From positions 32,917,022-32,981,021 of the forward strand of contig NC_030824.1 in assembly GCF_001704415.2 (NCBI RefSeq): DNA of 64,000 nucleotides, in the 5' to 3' direction. A program made the translations under genes and the position numbers. Origin of the DNA: Capra hircus. Lineage: Eukaryota; Chordata; Mammalia; Artiodactyla; Bovidae. This document shows positions 47,192 through 58,909 of the stretch, in pieces. Within the stretch, counting starts at the first letter, position 1. Every line of letters starts with the position of its first letter. The notes beneath the pieces were generated by a model. The model made no database searches. It was not told the DNA's origin and worked only from the letters and a program-made list of their open reading frames with translations.

Positions 47192-48278
47192 AGAACTAAA
47201 TCAAATTCCTTACAATTATACAATGGAAGTGACAAATAGATTCAAGGGATTAGATATAATAGAGTGCCTAAAGAACTATGAATGGAGGTTCAAAACATTG
47301 TACAAGAGGCAGTGACCAAACTATCCCCAAATGCAAAATGGCAAAATGTTTGCCTGAGGAGGCCTTACAAAAAGCTGAGAAAAAGCAAAAGGCAAAGGAG
47401 AAAAGGAAAGATACACCCATCTGAAGGCAGAGTTCCAGAGAAAAGCAAGGACAGATAAATTTTCAAGAAAATTAGAGATACCAAGAGAGTGTTTCATGCA
47501 AAGATAAGCACACTAAAGGACAGAAACGGTATAGACCTAATGGAAGTTGAAGAGATTAAGAAGGGTGGCAAGAATACGCAGAAGAACTATAAAAATAGGT
47601 CTTAATGACCTGGATGACCATGATGATGTGATCGCTAACCTAAGAGCCAGACATCCTGGGCCTTAGGAAGTATCACTACAAACAAAGCAAGTGAAGGTGA
47701 TGGAATTCCAACAGAGTTAATTCAGATCCTAAAAGATGATGATGTTATAGTACTACACTCAATATACCAGCAAATTTGGAAAACTCAGCAGTGGCCACAG
47801 GACTGAAAAGGTTAGTTTCATACCAATCCCACAGAAGAACAATGCCAAAGAATGTTGAAACTACTGCACAATTTCACTCATCTCACATAGTTGAAAGGTA
47901 ATGCTCAAAATCCTTCAAGCTAGGCTTCAGCGGTATGTGAACCAAGAACCTCCAGATGTAAAGCTGGATGGAGAAAAGGCTGAAGAATAAGAGATTAAAT
48001 TGTCAACATTCATTGAATCATAGGAAAAGCAAGGGAATTCCAAGAAAACATCTCCCTCTGCTTTTTTGACTATGCTAAAGCCTTTGACTGTGTGACTCAC
48101 AACAAACTGTGAAAAGTTCTAAAAGCACAAAAATATCAGACCACCTTGACTCCTGTGAAACTGGTATGCAGGTAAATAAGCAACAGTTAGAACTGGACAT
48201 GGAACAACTGACGGGTTCAAAATTAGAAACGGAGTAAATCAGGGCTGTATATTGTCACCTTGCTTATCTAACTTCTAT

Positions 48279-48455
48279 ACTCAGTCATGTCCAGTTCTTT
48301 GACCCCATAGACTATACAGTCCATGGAATTCTCCAGGCCAGAATACTGGAGTGGATAGCTGTTCCCTTCGCCAGGGGATCTTCCCAACCCAGGAACAAAA
48401 CTGGGGTCTCCTGCATTGCTGGTGGATCTTTACCAGTTGAGCTACCTGAGAAGCC
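48279..48455 (-). mobile_element. Bov-tA SINE, reverse, inside the outer BovB
   Basis: ACTCAGTCATGTCCAGTTCT to GCTACCTGAGAAGCC; host BovB reads ACTTCTAT on the left and TTATGCACAG on the right. Confidence 0.92.
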
Positions 48456-49006
48456 TTATGCACAGAACATCATGCAAAATGAAGGGCTGGGTGAATCACA
48501 AGCTGGAATCAAGATTACTGAGAGAAATGTCAATAACCTCAAATATGCACATGACACCGCCACAATGGCAGTGAGAGGGTAACAGGCAGGAAGGCCAGGG
48601 GTCTCCAAATGGAGGAAATAGGGTGTAATGTCAGACATTTTTTAATCTCTCCCTTAAGCAGCAGGAGGAAACAAACTACAAGTGTCACATTTTTTTTCCT
48701 CAAAAGGAGGTTTCTCTATGGAAATACTTTTCTTAAGCTCTGTTAATGAAACTATGGATTTGCTTTGGAATTTGCCTTTCTTCAAAATGGTTCCACCTAA
48801 GACTAACGTTTTTTTCCTTTTCTCAAATCTTGGGCTAATAATAGCTCAACAAAATCATATTCATATTAATTGTTTTATGGCTGGGGGATGACATACCTCA
48901 TGCTATCCTATCTCAAACATGAATATTGTGGAAGAAGGGCCTTGTGAAACTCCTTCAGCCTTGAGGTGTCTCTCTTATCTGATTAATAACTTTCTAACAG
49001 ACATAA

Positions 49007-49886
49007 TTTAACTCATATGCAGAGTACTTCATGAGAAATGCTGGGCTGGAAGAAGCACAAGCTGGAATCAAGATTGCCGGGAGAAATAGCAATAACCACA
49101 GATATGCAGATGACACCAGCCTTATGGCAGAAAGTGAAGAGGAACTAAAAAGCCTCTTGATGAAAGTGAAAGAGGAGAGTGAAAAAGTAGGCTTAAAGCT
49201 CAACATTCAGAAAATGAAAATCATGGCATCCAGTCCCATCACTCCATGGGAAATAGATGGGGAAACAGTGGAAACAGTGTCAGACTTTATTTTGGGGGGC
49301 TCCAAAATCACTGCAGATGGTGATTGCAGCCATGAAATTAAAAGATGCTTACTCCTTGGAAGAAAAGTTATGACCAACCTAGATAGCATATTCAAAAGCA
49401 GAGACATTACTTTGCCAACTAATGTCCGTCTAGTCAAGGGTATGGTTTTTCCTGTGGTCATGTATGGATGTGATGTTTGGACTGCGAATAAAGCTGAGCA
49501 CTGAAGAATTGGTGCTTTTGCACTCTGGTGTTGGAGAAGACTCTTAAGAGTCCCTTGGACTGCAAGGAGATCCAACCAGTACATTCTGAAGGAGATCAGC
49601 CCTGGGATTTCTTTGGAGGGATGATGCTAAAGCTGAAACTCCAGTCCTTTGGTCACCTCATGTGAAGAACTGACTCATTGGAAAAGACTCTGATGCTGGG
49701 AGGAATTGGGGGCAGGAGGAGAAGGGGACGATAGAGGATGAGATGGCTGGATGGCATCACGGACCCATTGGGCTTGAGTCTGAGTGAACTCCGGGAGTTG
49801 GTGATGGACAGGGAGGCCTGGCGTGCTGCAATTCATGAGGTCTCAAAGAGTTGGACACAACTAAGTGACTGAACTGAACTGAACTG
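49007..49886 (+). mobile_element. Younger BovB LINE inside the LTR
   Basis: An 880-bp 5'-truncated BovB with a perfect 11-bp duplication AACAGACATAA (48996-49006 and 49887-49897). It ends in the tail GACTGAACTGAACTGAACTG-type repeats and is less worn than the BovB around it. Confidence 0.96.
49031..49504 (+). pseudogene. BovB RT fragment with intact YADD motif
   Basis: The best-preserved BovB reading frame in the window (157 codons). It begins within the RT palm, has the catalytic motif YADD at 49103-49114 (about residues 25-28), a Glu/Lys-rich helix (SEEELKSLLMKVKEESEKVG) and the following thumb/C-terminal region to KAEH, where a stop ends it. The fingers, the first catalytic Asp and the whole endonuclease are missing, so it is a fragment without expected activity. 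Confidence 0.9.
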
Positions 49887-50892
49887 AACAGACATAAAAC
49901 AGATTGCTAAAACTAACAAGGAGGAGCACTCTCTATCCCCCTTCTGATGTCTATGTCAGAAGCTTTCTCTGTCCCTTTTTATACTCTAATAAAACTCTGC
50001 TACACAAAAGGTCTTGAGTGATCAAGTCTGGTCCCTGGTCCCAAAGCTAGACCTTCTTCTTCGGAGATCACGAATCCAACACCTTTGGTGAAAGATCCTT
50101 ACCTTTCATCATAAGCTACCAGCAGAAAGCAAAGAGAAACTAAAGAGCCTCTTGATGAAGGTGAAAGAAGAGAGTGAAAAAACTGGCCTAAAACTCAACA
50201 TTCAAAAAACTAAGATCATGGTATCCAGTCCGATCACTTCATGGTAAGTAGATGGGGAAATAATGGAAACAGGGACAGAATTTATTTTCTTCGGCTCCAA
50301 AATCACTGTGGACAGTGACTGCAACTATAAAATTAAAAGATGCTTTCTCCCTGGAAGAAAAACTATGACAAAGCTAGACAGCATATTAAAAAGCAGAGAC
50401 ATCACTCTGCTGGCAGAGGTCAGCATAGTCAAAAGCTATGGTTTTACTAGTAGTCATGTATAGATGTGAGTTGGACCACGAAGAATGCTGAGCACCAAAA
50501 AATTGATGCTTTCAACTGGGGTGCTGAAGAAGACTCTTGAGAGACCCTTGGACAGCAAGGAGATTAAACCAGTCAATCCTAAATGAAATCAACACTGGAT
50601 AATTATTGGAAAGATTGATGCTGAAGCTGAAGCTCTAATACTTTGACCACCTGATGCAAAAAGCCAGCTCACTAGAAAAGACTTTGATGCTGGGAAAGAT
50701 TGAGGTCAGGAGAAGGGAGTGACAGAGGATGAGATGGTTGGCTGGTATCATGGCCACAATGAACATGAGTTTTAGCAAATTCCAGGAGACAGTGAAGGAC
50801 AGGGAAACCTGGCACAGTGCAGTCCATGGTGTCACAGAGAGTCGGACATGACTGAGTGAGTGAACAGGATGTCTTAGTAGAATTAGGATCTC

Positions 50893-51159
50893 CATAATCA
50901 GCTGAAACTCCAGTACTTTGGCCACCTCATGGGAAGAGTTGACTCATTGGAAAAGACTCTGATGCTGGGAGGGATTGAGGGCAGGAGGAGAAAGGGACGA
51001 CAGAGGATGAGATGGCTGGATGGTGTCACTGACTCAATGGACGTGAGTCTGTGTGAACTGCGGGAGTTGGTGATGGACAGGGAGACCTGGCGTGCTGCGA
51101 TTCATGGGGTTGCAAAGAGTCGGACACAACTGAGCGACTGAACTGAACTGAACTGAATC
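50893..51159 (+). mobile_element. BovB LINE, 3' end fragment
   Basis: A second, separate BovB end directly after the nest: GGCCACCTCATGGGAAGAGT to AACTGAACTGAACTGAA. It is closer to consensus than the outer BovB ending at 50868. Confidence 0.93.
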
Positions 51160-51317
51160 CAGTATGACATTATCTTAGTACAACTAATTTTGCTTTGGAT
51201 TGGCCAAAAGTTTCATTCAGATTTTTCTATAAGATATTATGGAATAAAATAACATGCCTATTTCCAGATGAATTCACAGTCAAAAGTACTAGGTAGATAC
51301 GGATATTTGTGGGACAC

Positions 51318-51560
51318 CTTGAGGTTTTCCAGGTGGCCTTGTTGGTAAAAACAACAACAACAACAACAAACCTGCCCACCAATGCAGGGGATGTAAGAGA
51401 CACATTTCAATCTTTGGGTCTGAAGATCCTCTGAAGGAGGGCATGGCAACACACTCCAGTATTCTTGACTAGAGAATCCCACTGATAGAGTTGCTCTGTG
51501 GGCTATAGTCCACAGGTTCACAAAAAGTTGGACAAGACTAATGAGATCTAACAGGCACAG
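51318..51560 (+). mobile_element. Bov-tA SINE with (AAC)n expansion
   Basis: GGTTTTCCAGGTGGCCTTGT head, an AACAACAACAACAACAAAC run at 51350-51370 inside the tRNA part, a worn body and a GTTGGACAAGACTAATGAG end. Confidence 0.88.
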
Positions 51561-51662
51561 CACCATACAAGTTTTTTCTTAAGCACAGGCTTTGTGCCAC
51601 TTTTCTAAATTTATGTTTCACTCTTTCTCCTCTTATTATAACATCACATAATGATCTTGGTA

Positions 51663-52483
51663 TGTGTTGAGGTCCTTTAATGGACCAGAACCTGTTGGTC
51701 CAGAGTCGACAACAAGAAAGTAAAGGAGAATGAGACTGCTACTCCTTGGTTTACACAGAAAGCCAATAAAGCCCCTGGCACGGGGCTTGGTCTGTTCACG
51801 GAGGCCTCAGGTGCCTTCTTGATGGGGTGAAGGCACAGAGTGCCTTCTCAAGAGGGTCTTAGAAGCCCGGGCAGAAAAGTGAACTCAGACGGCCTCTGCG
51901 CTCCAAAGAAATATCCTGAGAGAGAGAGAAAGAAAGAGAAAGAAAGACACGGGACCAGAGCTCTGATGGAGCAAAGGTGTTTTAATCAACATGGTGTGGG
52001 CCTATATACTGTCTTACAAGGTAGTTATTCTCAGCAAAGATAAAGGTTAAAATTCCAGACTTACAAAACATAAGCAATCCATATTAAAGAGAGAGAGAGT
52101 TGTAAACAATCACTTTTACCATATGGTTCACAAGAAGGAAGAGGGTACTTGTCACCCTGATAAGTTGCTTAGCCTCCTGTTAAATGCTTCCTGACAGTTA
52201 TGTATTTAAATAAGAAAATATGAAATGTAGATTAAATTCCTACATGTGTTATTACAATGTCTCTTGATAATTTTCCTCTTAAGCCTTACATAATGTCTTC
52301 ACTGCTCTTCTTGTGCATAGACCATCTCAGTCTCTAATTAAGTATAATCTAACCATTATTTCAAAAGATTCTACCCTTTTTGCCTATGGAAGCATTTTGC
52401 TCACCAAGTGACATAAAAATGACTAGCACCAAGCAAGAAAATAATCATAATGTCTAGCCTCTAATAAAAGTTCCCACATTACA
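51663..52483 (-). repeat. Probable class II (betaretrovirus-like) ERV LTR, reverse
   Basis: On the minus strand it begins TGTAATGTGGGAAC and ends GGACCTCAACACA. A TATATAGG box (complement at about 52010-52017) is followed by ATTAAA and CACCTTTGCTCCATCAGAG and a pyrimidine-rich CTTTCTTTCTCTTTCTTTCT run (complement at 51919-51948), as in class II ERV LTRs. No internal retroviral sequence flanks it, so it is taken as solo. I could not find a convincing target duplication. Confidence 0.6.
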
Positions 52484-52570
52484 CAATAGAGAAAAAAGGA
52501 CTAATGAAAATGAGACAACAAAATATAAAGTATCCTAATTGGAAGGCGCAGAGAAGAGGGTATTTTTAAA

Positions 52571-52906
52571 AATTCTGTTTATTTATTTGTTTATTTTTGC
52601 CTTGTGGTAGGTGTTCATTGTTGCATGGGCTTTTCTCTAGCTGCAGAGAATGGGGGCTACTCTCTAGTTGCTCTGCAGGGGCTTCTCATTGCAGCGTTCT
52701 TTTCTTGAGGAGCACAGACTCTAGGGCAGGTAGGCTTCAGTAGCTGTGGCTCCTGGCCTCTAGAGCACAGGCTCAATAGTTTTGACACATGAGTTCAGCT
52801 GCTCTGCAGCATGTGGGATCCTCCCGGATCAGGGATTGAACCTATGTCTCCTGTAGTGACAGGCAGATCCTTTGCTACTAGACCACCAAGGAAGCCAGAC
52901 GATAGA
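52571..52906 (-). mobile_element. CHR-type tRNA-Glu SINE, reverse
   Basis: Same family and orientation as 3274-3618: TTTGCCTTGTGGTAGG, CATGGGCTTTTCTCTAGCTG, CTAGAGCACAGGCTCAATAG, CTACTAGACCACCAAGGAAG. The 11-bp duplication GTATTTTTAAA (52560-52570 and 52907-52917) bounds it. Confidence 0.92.
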
Positions 52907-52919
52907 GTATTTTTAAATA

Positions 52920-53600
52920 CGAACAAGATATCACTGAGCTGTGGGAAAATGTCAAGCAGCCTAATATTGGGTATTTCGAGTTACCAAAATAGGGGTGGTA
53001 TAGGTAGAAAAAAAAAATAGTATGAACAATGGCCAAAGGTCAATACTTTTTCTGAATGTACTCCAATTTATTAACACAAATAATCCAATAATTTCAACAA
53101 ACCCCAAATGCAATGAATAAGAAAAAAATTATATCAAGGCATGACAGAGTCAGATTACTAAAAAAATATATATATATAAAAGGAAAATCTTAAAAGGAGC
53201 CAAAGGAAAAAGATACAGAGAAGCAGATAGTGATGAAAGCAGGTACCCTGTTGGAAACAAAGGGAGTAGAGGAACACCTTAAAATATTGAGTGAGAAAAA
53301 ATGTGACCAAGAATTGTAAACCTAATGGAAATAAGTTTCATAAAAAATGTGAAAATAAATAATTTTTCTGACATCCAAATGTGGGAGCAGTTTCACCAGC
53401 AACAGACTTGCATTACAGATATATAAAATAACATTCTGCAAGAACAAAGAATATAGTGGAGTAAAATATAAATCTTAAAAAAAAAGGAAGTAGAGGACCA
53501 CAAATAGCAAATACACGGTTAATATATGACATTTTATGAATTATTTGTTTTAGAGCTTTTTAAAAACAAAAATACATAGTGTGGTATATGCAGCATAATT
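52920..53600. other. No gene; (TA)n tract
   Basis: Short (TA)n at 53167-53177; otherwise AT-rich with nothing recognised. Confidence 0.45.
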
Positions 53601-53604
53601 TTTT

Positions 53605-53800
53605 TTTTAATTTTAATTTTAATTTTAATTTTTACTTTATTTTAATTACAATACTGTATTGGTTTTGCCATACATTGACGTGAATCCACTACGGGTGTAC
53701 ATGTGTTCCCAAACATGAACCCCCCCTCCCACCTCCCTCCCCCTAACATCTCTCTGGGTCATCCCTGTGCACCAGCCCCAAGCATGCTGTATCATATGCA
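53605..53800 (-). mobile_element. L1 3' terminus, reverse
   Basis: (AATTTT)n at 53610-53635, TACAATACTGTATTGGTTTT, GTGTACATGTGTTCCCAAAC, CCTCCCTCCCCCTAAC and GACCCAG complement: the end of a young ruminant L1. Confidence 0.88.
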
Positions 53801-54827
53801 GCACAAATTTTTTTAAAAAAAATTGTGGCTAATGTAACAACAAAATAAATTCAAAAAGTGAAAATATTCAAAAGAAGATAGACAAAGAAGAAAGAACGAT
53901 AAAAAATACATGGAAAACATGCAAAACAAATACTTAAGTGAGACTTTAAATGCCAAAATATCAAAAACAACATGAAATGTAAATGATGTAGGAGCCAAAG
54001 CAAAAAGAAAAGATTGTCAGATTGGATCAAAACATAAGACCACATATCTCCTGTTAATGGAAAATACATTATAAATACAATAAAAGATTATAAACTAATG
54101 TACCATGCACTTAATAATAGAGCTTCCAAATACATGAGCAAAACTTGTAGTACTTCCCTCGAAAACAGACAAATCCAAATTATAGTCATGTTCTATGTGG
54201 CAAAACTTAAAAAAAGACATTGCTGCATTGTTGATGCCTAAACTCCAGAGCTGCACTGAATTTCAAACAGTTTTTACTTTTTAAAATTTTTGGTATTAAT
54301 GTCTTCTTTCTGTTTCAGACTTTGAAATAAATTGAAGGTACTGTCCAGATATCCTGTAGAACATCCTTCAAATTGAGTCTGTCTTACCTTTTTCTAGTAA
54401 TAGTTCTATGATGAAAGTTTTGAAAGAATACAGCAGAAGTAAAGTGATTTTCTGGTCATATCATGCCAAAGGTTGCATGATATTCTCATGACACCACCGG
54501 TGACATTAGTCATCACTGATTGGACAAGAAAGTATTGCCAGATTTCTCCACTGCAAAGTTGCTGTTTTCCTCTTTCTTTAATATATATTTTTTGGAAGCA
54601 AGTAACTAAATTTTTCCAGTCTCATGGAGTAAACCCATGAACTAAATCCCCTTCCCATAGGGAGTATTTATACATATTATTTAGAATTCTTCTATAAGGA
54701 AGATTTTTCTCCCCTCTCTCTTTTGCTTTTTCAAAATTTGTATCACTATGGACTCACACATATTTGCTGCATTTTTGAGGTTATATTTCAAATCTACAAT
54801 ATCATGTTGTTGAAATTGTTCCAGCTT
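53801..54827. other. No feature recognised
   Basis: AT-rich sequence; the overlapping minus-strand frames at 53813-54069 are Phe/Leu/Ser-rich by composition and show no domain. Confidence 0.45.
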
Positions 54828-55032
54828 TGGCTTTGCTGGTGGCTCAGATGTTAAAGAATCTGCCTGCATTGCAGGAGACCCTGGTTTGATTGCTGAGTTG
54901 GGAAGATCCCCTGGAGAAGGAAATGGCAATCCTCTCCAGTATTCTTGCCTGGAGAATTCCATGGACAGAGGAGCCTAGTGGGCTATAGTCCATGAGGTCA
55001 CAAAGAGTCAGACACAACTGAGCAGCTAACAC
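54828..55032 (+). mobile_element. Bov-tA SINE
   Basis: GGCTTTGCTGGTGGCTCAGA head to GACACAACTGAGCAGCTAAC, with a short ACTACTACTATT tail. Confidence 0.94.
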
Positions 55033-56235
55033 TACTACTATTATTTATCCTAAAGATATGCAAATATGCAACAAAAGAGTAAAATAACTAACAAATTTAC
55101 ATAGATTTATTATCCATAATAACCAAGGTATGGAAACAATCCATGCAGTCTTGTGTATTTCTATGGTTGATGTGGATTATTTTCCCAATTTATTTGATGA
55201 CCTAATCTATAAAGGGAATACACATGCCTTCCCCTTTGACTTTATTTGGAAGTACAAATTGCTCACTAATGGAGTGAGAGAGAAGCTGATATATGCCACC
55301 AAAATTTTATAAAATGTGTGGTCTTCTATTTTCTTTTTCTTTTACCTGATACCATGAATATAAAACATCTAAATTAGGGCCTATTTTCTCAGCTTGGATT
55401 GAAGAGGTCATAGAAAACAAAATAAGGAGCAAGAAATAACTTTTGTAATGCAACACAGATTTGTGGGTTGATTCACTTGGTATGTCTCTTGAGAAGCATT
55501 CCTTCTTTTAACAGCCCATATTAGAAAATCCAACATTAAAAATATAATAAATAAAAGCATATTTTGGAAAATCCTTCAAAGTCTTCATCTCTTAGAATCT
55601 TGTATAGAATCTCATGCTTAATCCTGGTGCATTATAATTCATAGCCCTAAATATCCGTGTAGTAAATAACAGAGATCAGTGGTTCAAGCAAAAGACGACT
55701 ATGCTGAATCTACAAAACTTTTTGGTTTGTTTATCTACCAACATTAAAGTCAAATATTTGCTTTGAAGCGAGGAGATATTGAATGACAGAAGTGAGTAAG
55801 TCAGAGTTAAATCAACTTAATTCATTTGCCAAGCTCTTCCTCTAAGGTTTTGAAATGTAAAATAATATTATTTTGTAACGTTAGCAAACTTCCATTTCCT
55901 ATTTTTCTTCATAATTTATTCGAGATTCAGAAGGGACACAAAAATTTGCATAGTATTGAAAAGTTTTATACAGACTAAGGAATATTTTACAATCTTTCCA
56001 TTAATAGTGACTTTAAAAGTATGTGCTTCTAAATGCAACATGCATTGTTTTTTTCTTACACATTTATAAATTGCTACTGAATCAACTGTCATCTATTTAT
56101 AAAAATTTGCTAAATTATTTATTTTCTGTTTCCTTTTCCTTCCATATTAATTTCTCCTCTCTCCTTCCATTCTCATTTATCATCTGTAATTTAATTAATT
56201 CATCTATTAATATACTTGCTATAGTAGTGGTGGTC
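55033..56235. other. No feature recognised
   Basis: AT-rich sequence; frame 55130-55312 has no recognised domain. Confidence 0.45.
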
Positions 56236-56431
56236 TGCTGGGAGAGATTGGAGGCAGGAGGAGAAGGGGATGACAGAGGATGAGATGGCTGGATGGCATC
56301 ACTGACTCGATGGACATGAGTTTGAGTGAACTCTGGGCGTTGGTGATGGACAGGGAGGCCTGGCGTGCTGCAATTCATGGGGTCGCAAACAGTCAGACAT
56401 GACTGAGTAACTGAACTGAGCTGAACTGAAC
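56236..56431 (+). mobile_element. BovB LINE, 3' end fragment
   Basis: GCTGGGAGAGATTGGAGGCA to AACTGAGCTGAACTGAACT; a heavily 5'-truncated copy. Confidence 0.93.
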
Positions 56432-57184
56432 TAGAGAAAGGACACATAATTTTGTGACCAATTCATATTTTGAGTATGTATGGTTTATTAGTGTTTTCTA
56501 CTTAGTTTCACATTAATCAATTGATTTATTCAAAATTGATTTGATATTATGACACCAATTATATTCTAGACACTGGCTTAGGTACCTGAGATTAGGCTAT
56601 AAGCAAAACCCACATGATTTAAATTTAACTAAGAAAGGGGATGATAGTAACAAAAATCCCATTATCTAATTTCAATTGTAATATTCATAAGAAAGGGAAC
56701 AAATAATCTTGTTTGGCAGAATTGGGGAAGGTCTCACTTAATGAGAAACAATGAGGCATGAGGAGTTTTAAGGAGTTAGTTATGGAGTAAAAGAAAGAGA
56801 ATTCCAAGAACAGCATTTGCAAAACCCGTGAAATTTAAAGGAGATCTGAGGAAACTAAGAGAATATATGTGCTACCATCAGAGATTCGTCTATAATTAAT
56901 TATTATATGCAGCTACAATCTTACTAAACTTTGGATATCATTGTTACATTAGTTTTGCAAAATAAGCTCTATCCATCTTCATCTCTCTCTGTGTGAGTAT
57001 CCCAGAGAGATTTAAGTAGCAAGGACATCATCTCACTAAATACTAGGAGTGCTTAATTGTTGTAATACTTTGATTCTAGTCTGAGCACAATTATTTTTCT
57101 ATCTTTCAATCCAGACATTCCATTGACCTTTGGTGTTTGACTCCTGAGTCTTAATATATTTAAGCATTTCAAAGGTAGTATTAA
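56432..57184. other. No gene; possible ancient repeat
   Basis: 56560-56880 (ATATTCTAGACACTGGCTTA, GAGATTAGGC, AAGGAGATCTGAGG) resembles the unnamed ancient repeat also suspected at 5.9 and 37.6 kb. Nothing else recognised. Confidence 0.35.
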
Positions 57185-57958
57185 CCTCTCTGTCTCATTT
57201 TTTTTCTTAACATTTTATTTTACTTATAATTAGAGGATAGTTACTTTGCAAAATAGTGATGGTTTCTGTCATAAATTAACATGAGTTAGCAATAGGAATA
57301 CACATGTCATCTCCCTCTTAAACCTCTCTCCTACCTCCCTCCCCCATCTCACCCCTCTAGGTTGTCACAGAGCTCTGGCTTTGGGTTCCTTAAATCACAC
57401 AGCAAATTCCCACAGGCCATCAATTTTACATATGGTAATGTATATTTTTTAATATCACTCTCTCAAGTCTTCCCACTCCCTCTGTCTTCCACTGTGATCA
57501 AAAGTCTGTTCTTTATGTCTGTTTCTCCTTTTAGTTCAGTTCAGTTCAGTCACTCAGTCGTGTCCGCCTCTTTGCAACCCCATGAATCACAGCACGCCAG
57601 GCCTCCCTGTCCATCACCAACTCCCGGAGTTCACTCAGATTCATGTTCATTGAGTCAGTGATGCCATCCAACCATCTCATCCTCTGTTGTCCCCTTCTCC
57701 TCCTGCCCCCAATCCCTCCAGCATCAGTCTTTTCCAATGAGTCAACTCTTTGCATGAGGTGGCCAAAGTATTGGAGTTTCAGCTTTGCTTCCCTGCAAAT
57801 AGGATCATCAGTACCATCTTTCTAGATTCCATATATGTTTTGATTTCTTCCAAACTGTGGACATAAAAAGCTGGCAGTGACATTTAATGCTGCTGCTCTC
57901 CACCTTTCTAGTATTTTAAAAATTTTTTGCAGTATAGTTGATTTACAAAATTATATCA
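57185..57958 (-). mobile_element. L1 3' UTR, reverse, split twice by BovB
   Basis: Left piece 57185-57532 (TGTCACAGAGCTCTGGCTTT, CTTCCCACTCCCTCTGTCTT, TGTTCTTTATGTCTGTTTCT), continuing at 57785 with CCTGCAAATAGGATCATCAG and at 57899-57958 with GCAGTATAGTTGATTTAC. It resumes after the large BovB at 61688. Confidence 0.85.
57533..57784 (-). mobile_element. BovB LINE 3' end, reverse, inside L1
   Basis: AGTTCAGTTCAGTTCAGTCA to TTGGAGTTTCAGCTT with little divergence; L1 text is continuous across it. Confidence 0.94.
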
Positions 57959-58351
57959 GTTTTCCCCTTCATGGATCACAACCTTGTGGCAAATGGGCTT
58001 GCAGAATTCAGCAAAGCTATGAGCCATGCCTTGTAAGGCCACCCAAGATGGATGGCTCATAGTGAAGAGTTCTGAGAAAAATATGATCCAATGGAAGAGG
58101 AAATGGAAACCCATTCCAGTATTCTTCCTGGTAGAATCCCATAAACAGTATGAAAAGACAAAGGATATGACATAAGAAGGTGAGCCCCCACCCCAGCTTG
58201 GAAGGTATCCAATATACTCCTGGAGAAGAGAAGAGGGCAATTACTAATAGCTCCAGAAATAATGAAGTGGCTGGGCCAAACCGGAAACAACACTAAATTG
58301 TAGATGTGTCTGGTGCTCAAAGTTTGAGGTTGTAAAGAATTAATAATGCAT

Positions 58352-58642
58352 TCATTGTTGTTTGGTAGCTAAGTTGTGTCTGACTCTTTGTGACCCTATG
58401 GATTGCAGAACACCAAGCTTCCCTCTCCTTCACTATCTCCTGGAGTTTGGTCAAACTCGTGTGCACTGAGTTGATGATGCCACCCAAACATCTCATCCTC
58501 TGTCATCCCCTTCTCCTCCTGCACTCATTATTTCCCAAGATTAGGCTCCTTTTCAATAAGTAAGCAGTCAACAGTTTTCACAATGTGACCAAAGTATTAG
58601 AGCTTCAGCTTCAGCATCAGTTCTTCCCATGACAGCCCTATA
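58352..58642 (-). mobile_element. BovB 3' end, reverse, inside the BovB
   Basis: Reverse BovB end (GCTAAGTTGTGTCTGACTCT to TTCAGCATCAG). The host sequence TGTAAAGAAT...AATGCA on the left (58331-58351) is repeated as TGTAAAGAATAATATTGCA on the right (58643-58661), an aged target duplication. Confidence 0.9.
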
Positions 58643-58692
58643 CTGTAAAGAATAATATTGCATAGGAACCTGGAGAGTTAGGTCTACTGTGT

Positions 58693-58909
58693 GTTCTTTC
58701 AGTTACTCAGTTGTGTCCGATTCTTTGGAGCCCCATGGAATGTATCTGGCTAGGCTCCTCTGTCCATGGACTTTTCCAGGCAAGAATACTGGAATGGATT
58801 GCCACTTGCTACTCCAGGGTATTTTCCCAACCAGGGATCAAATCTGCATCTCTCGTGTCTCCTGCATTGGCAGGAAGATTCTTTACCACCAGCACCACTT
58901 GGGAAGCCA
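58693..58909 (-). mobile_element. Bov-tA SINE, reverse, inside the BovB
   Basis: TTACTCAGTTGTGTCCGATT to CACCACTTGGGAAGCC, with an extra TCTCGTGTCTCC in the tRNA part. Confidence 0.93.

Larger units (their letters stand above)
48572..50121 (+). repeat. Class I ERV LTR (probable solo), split by BovB
   Basis: LTR parts are 48572-49006 and 49887-50121. It begins TGAGAGGGTAACAGGCAGG; the right part has CTTCTGATGTCTATGTCAGA, AATAAA at 49988-49993 and TACACAAAAGGTCTTGAGTG, closely resembling R-U5 of the provirus at 16 kb, while the U3 differs. GCAG at 48568-48571 and 50122-50125 is a 4-bp target duplication that restores the BovB sequence. The exact right end could be 50108 instead. Confidence 0.8.
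46608..50868 (+). mobile_element. Old BovB LINE, outer layer of a nest
   Basis: One BovB interrupted three times. Its own sequence is at 46608-46819 (end of the endonuclease domain), 47192-48278 (linker and RT), 48456-48571 (RT palm) and 50122-50868 (RT C-terminus to 3' tail), about 2.1 kb in all. The pieces join in the right order across each insertion. The RT motif reads YAHD at 48544-48555 instead of YADD, so a catalytic Asp is lost; there are many other stops. Confidence 0.9.
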
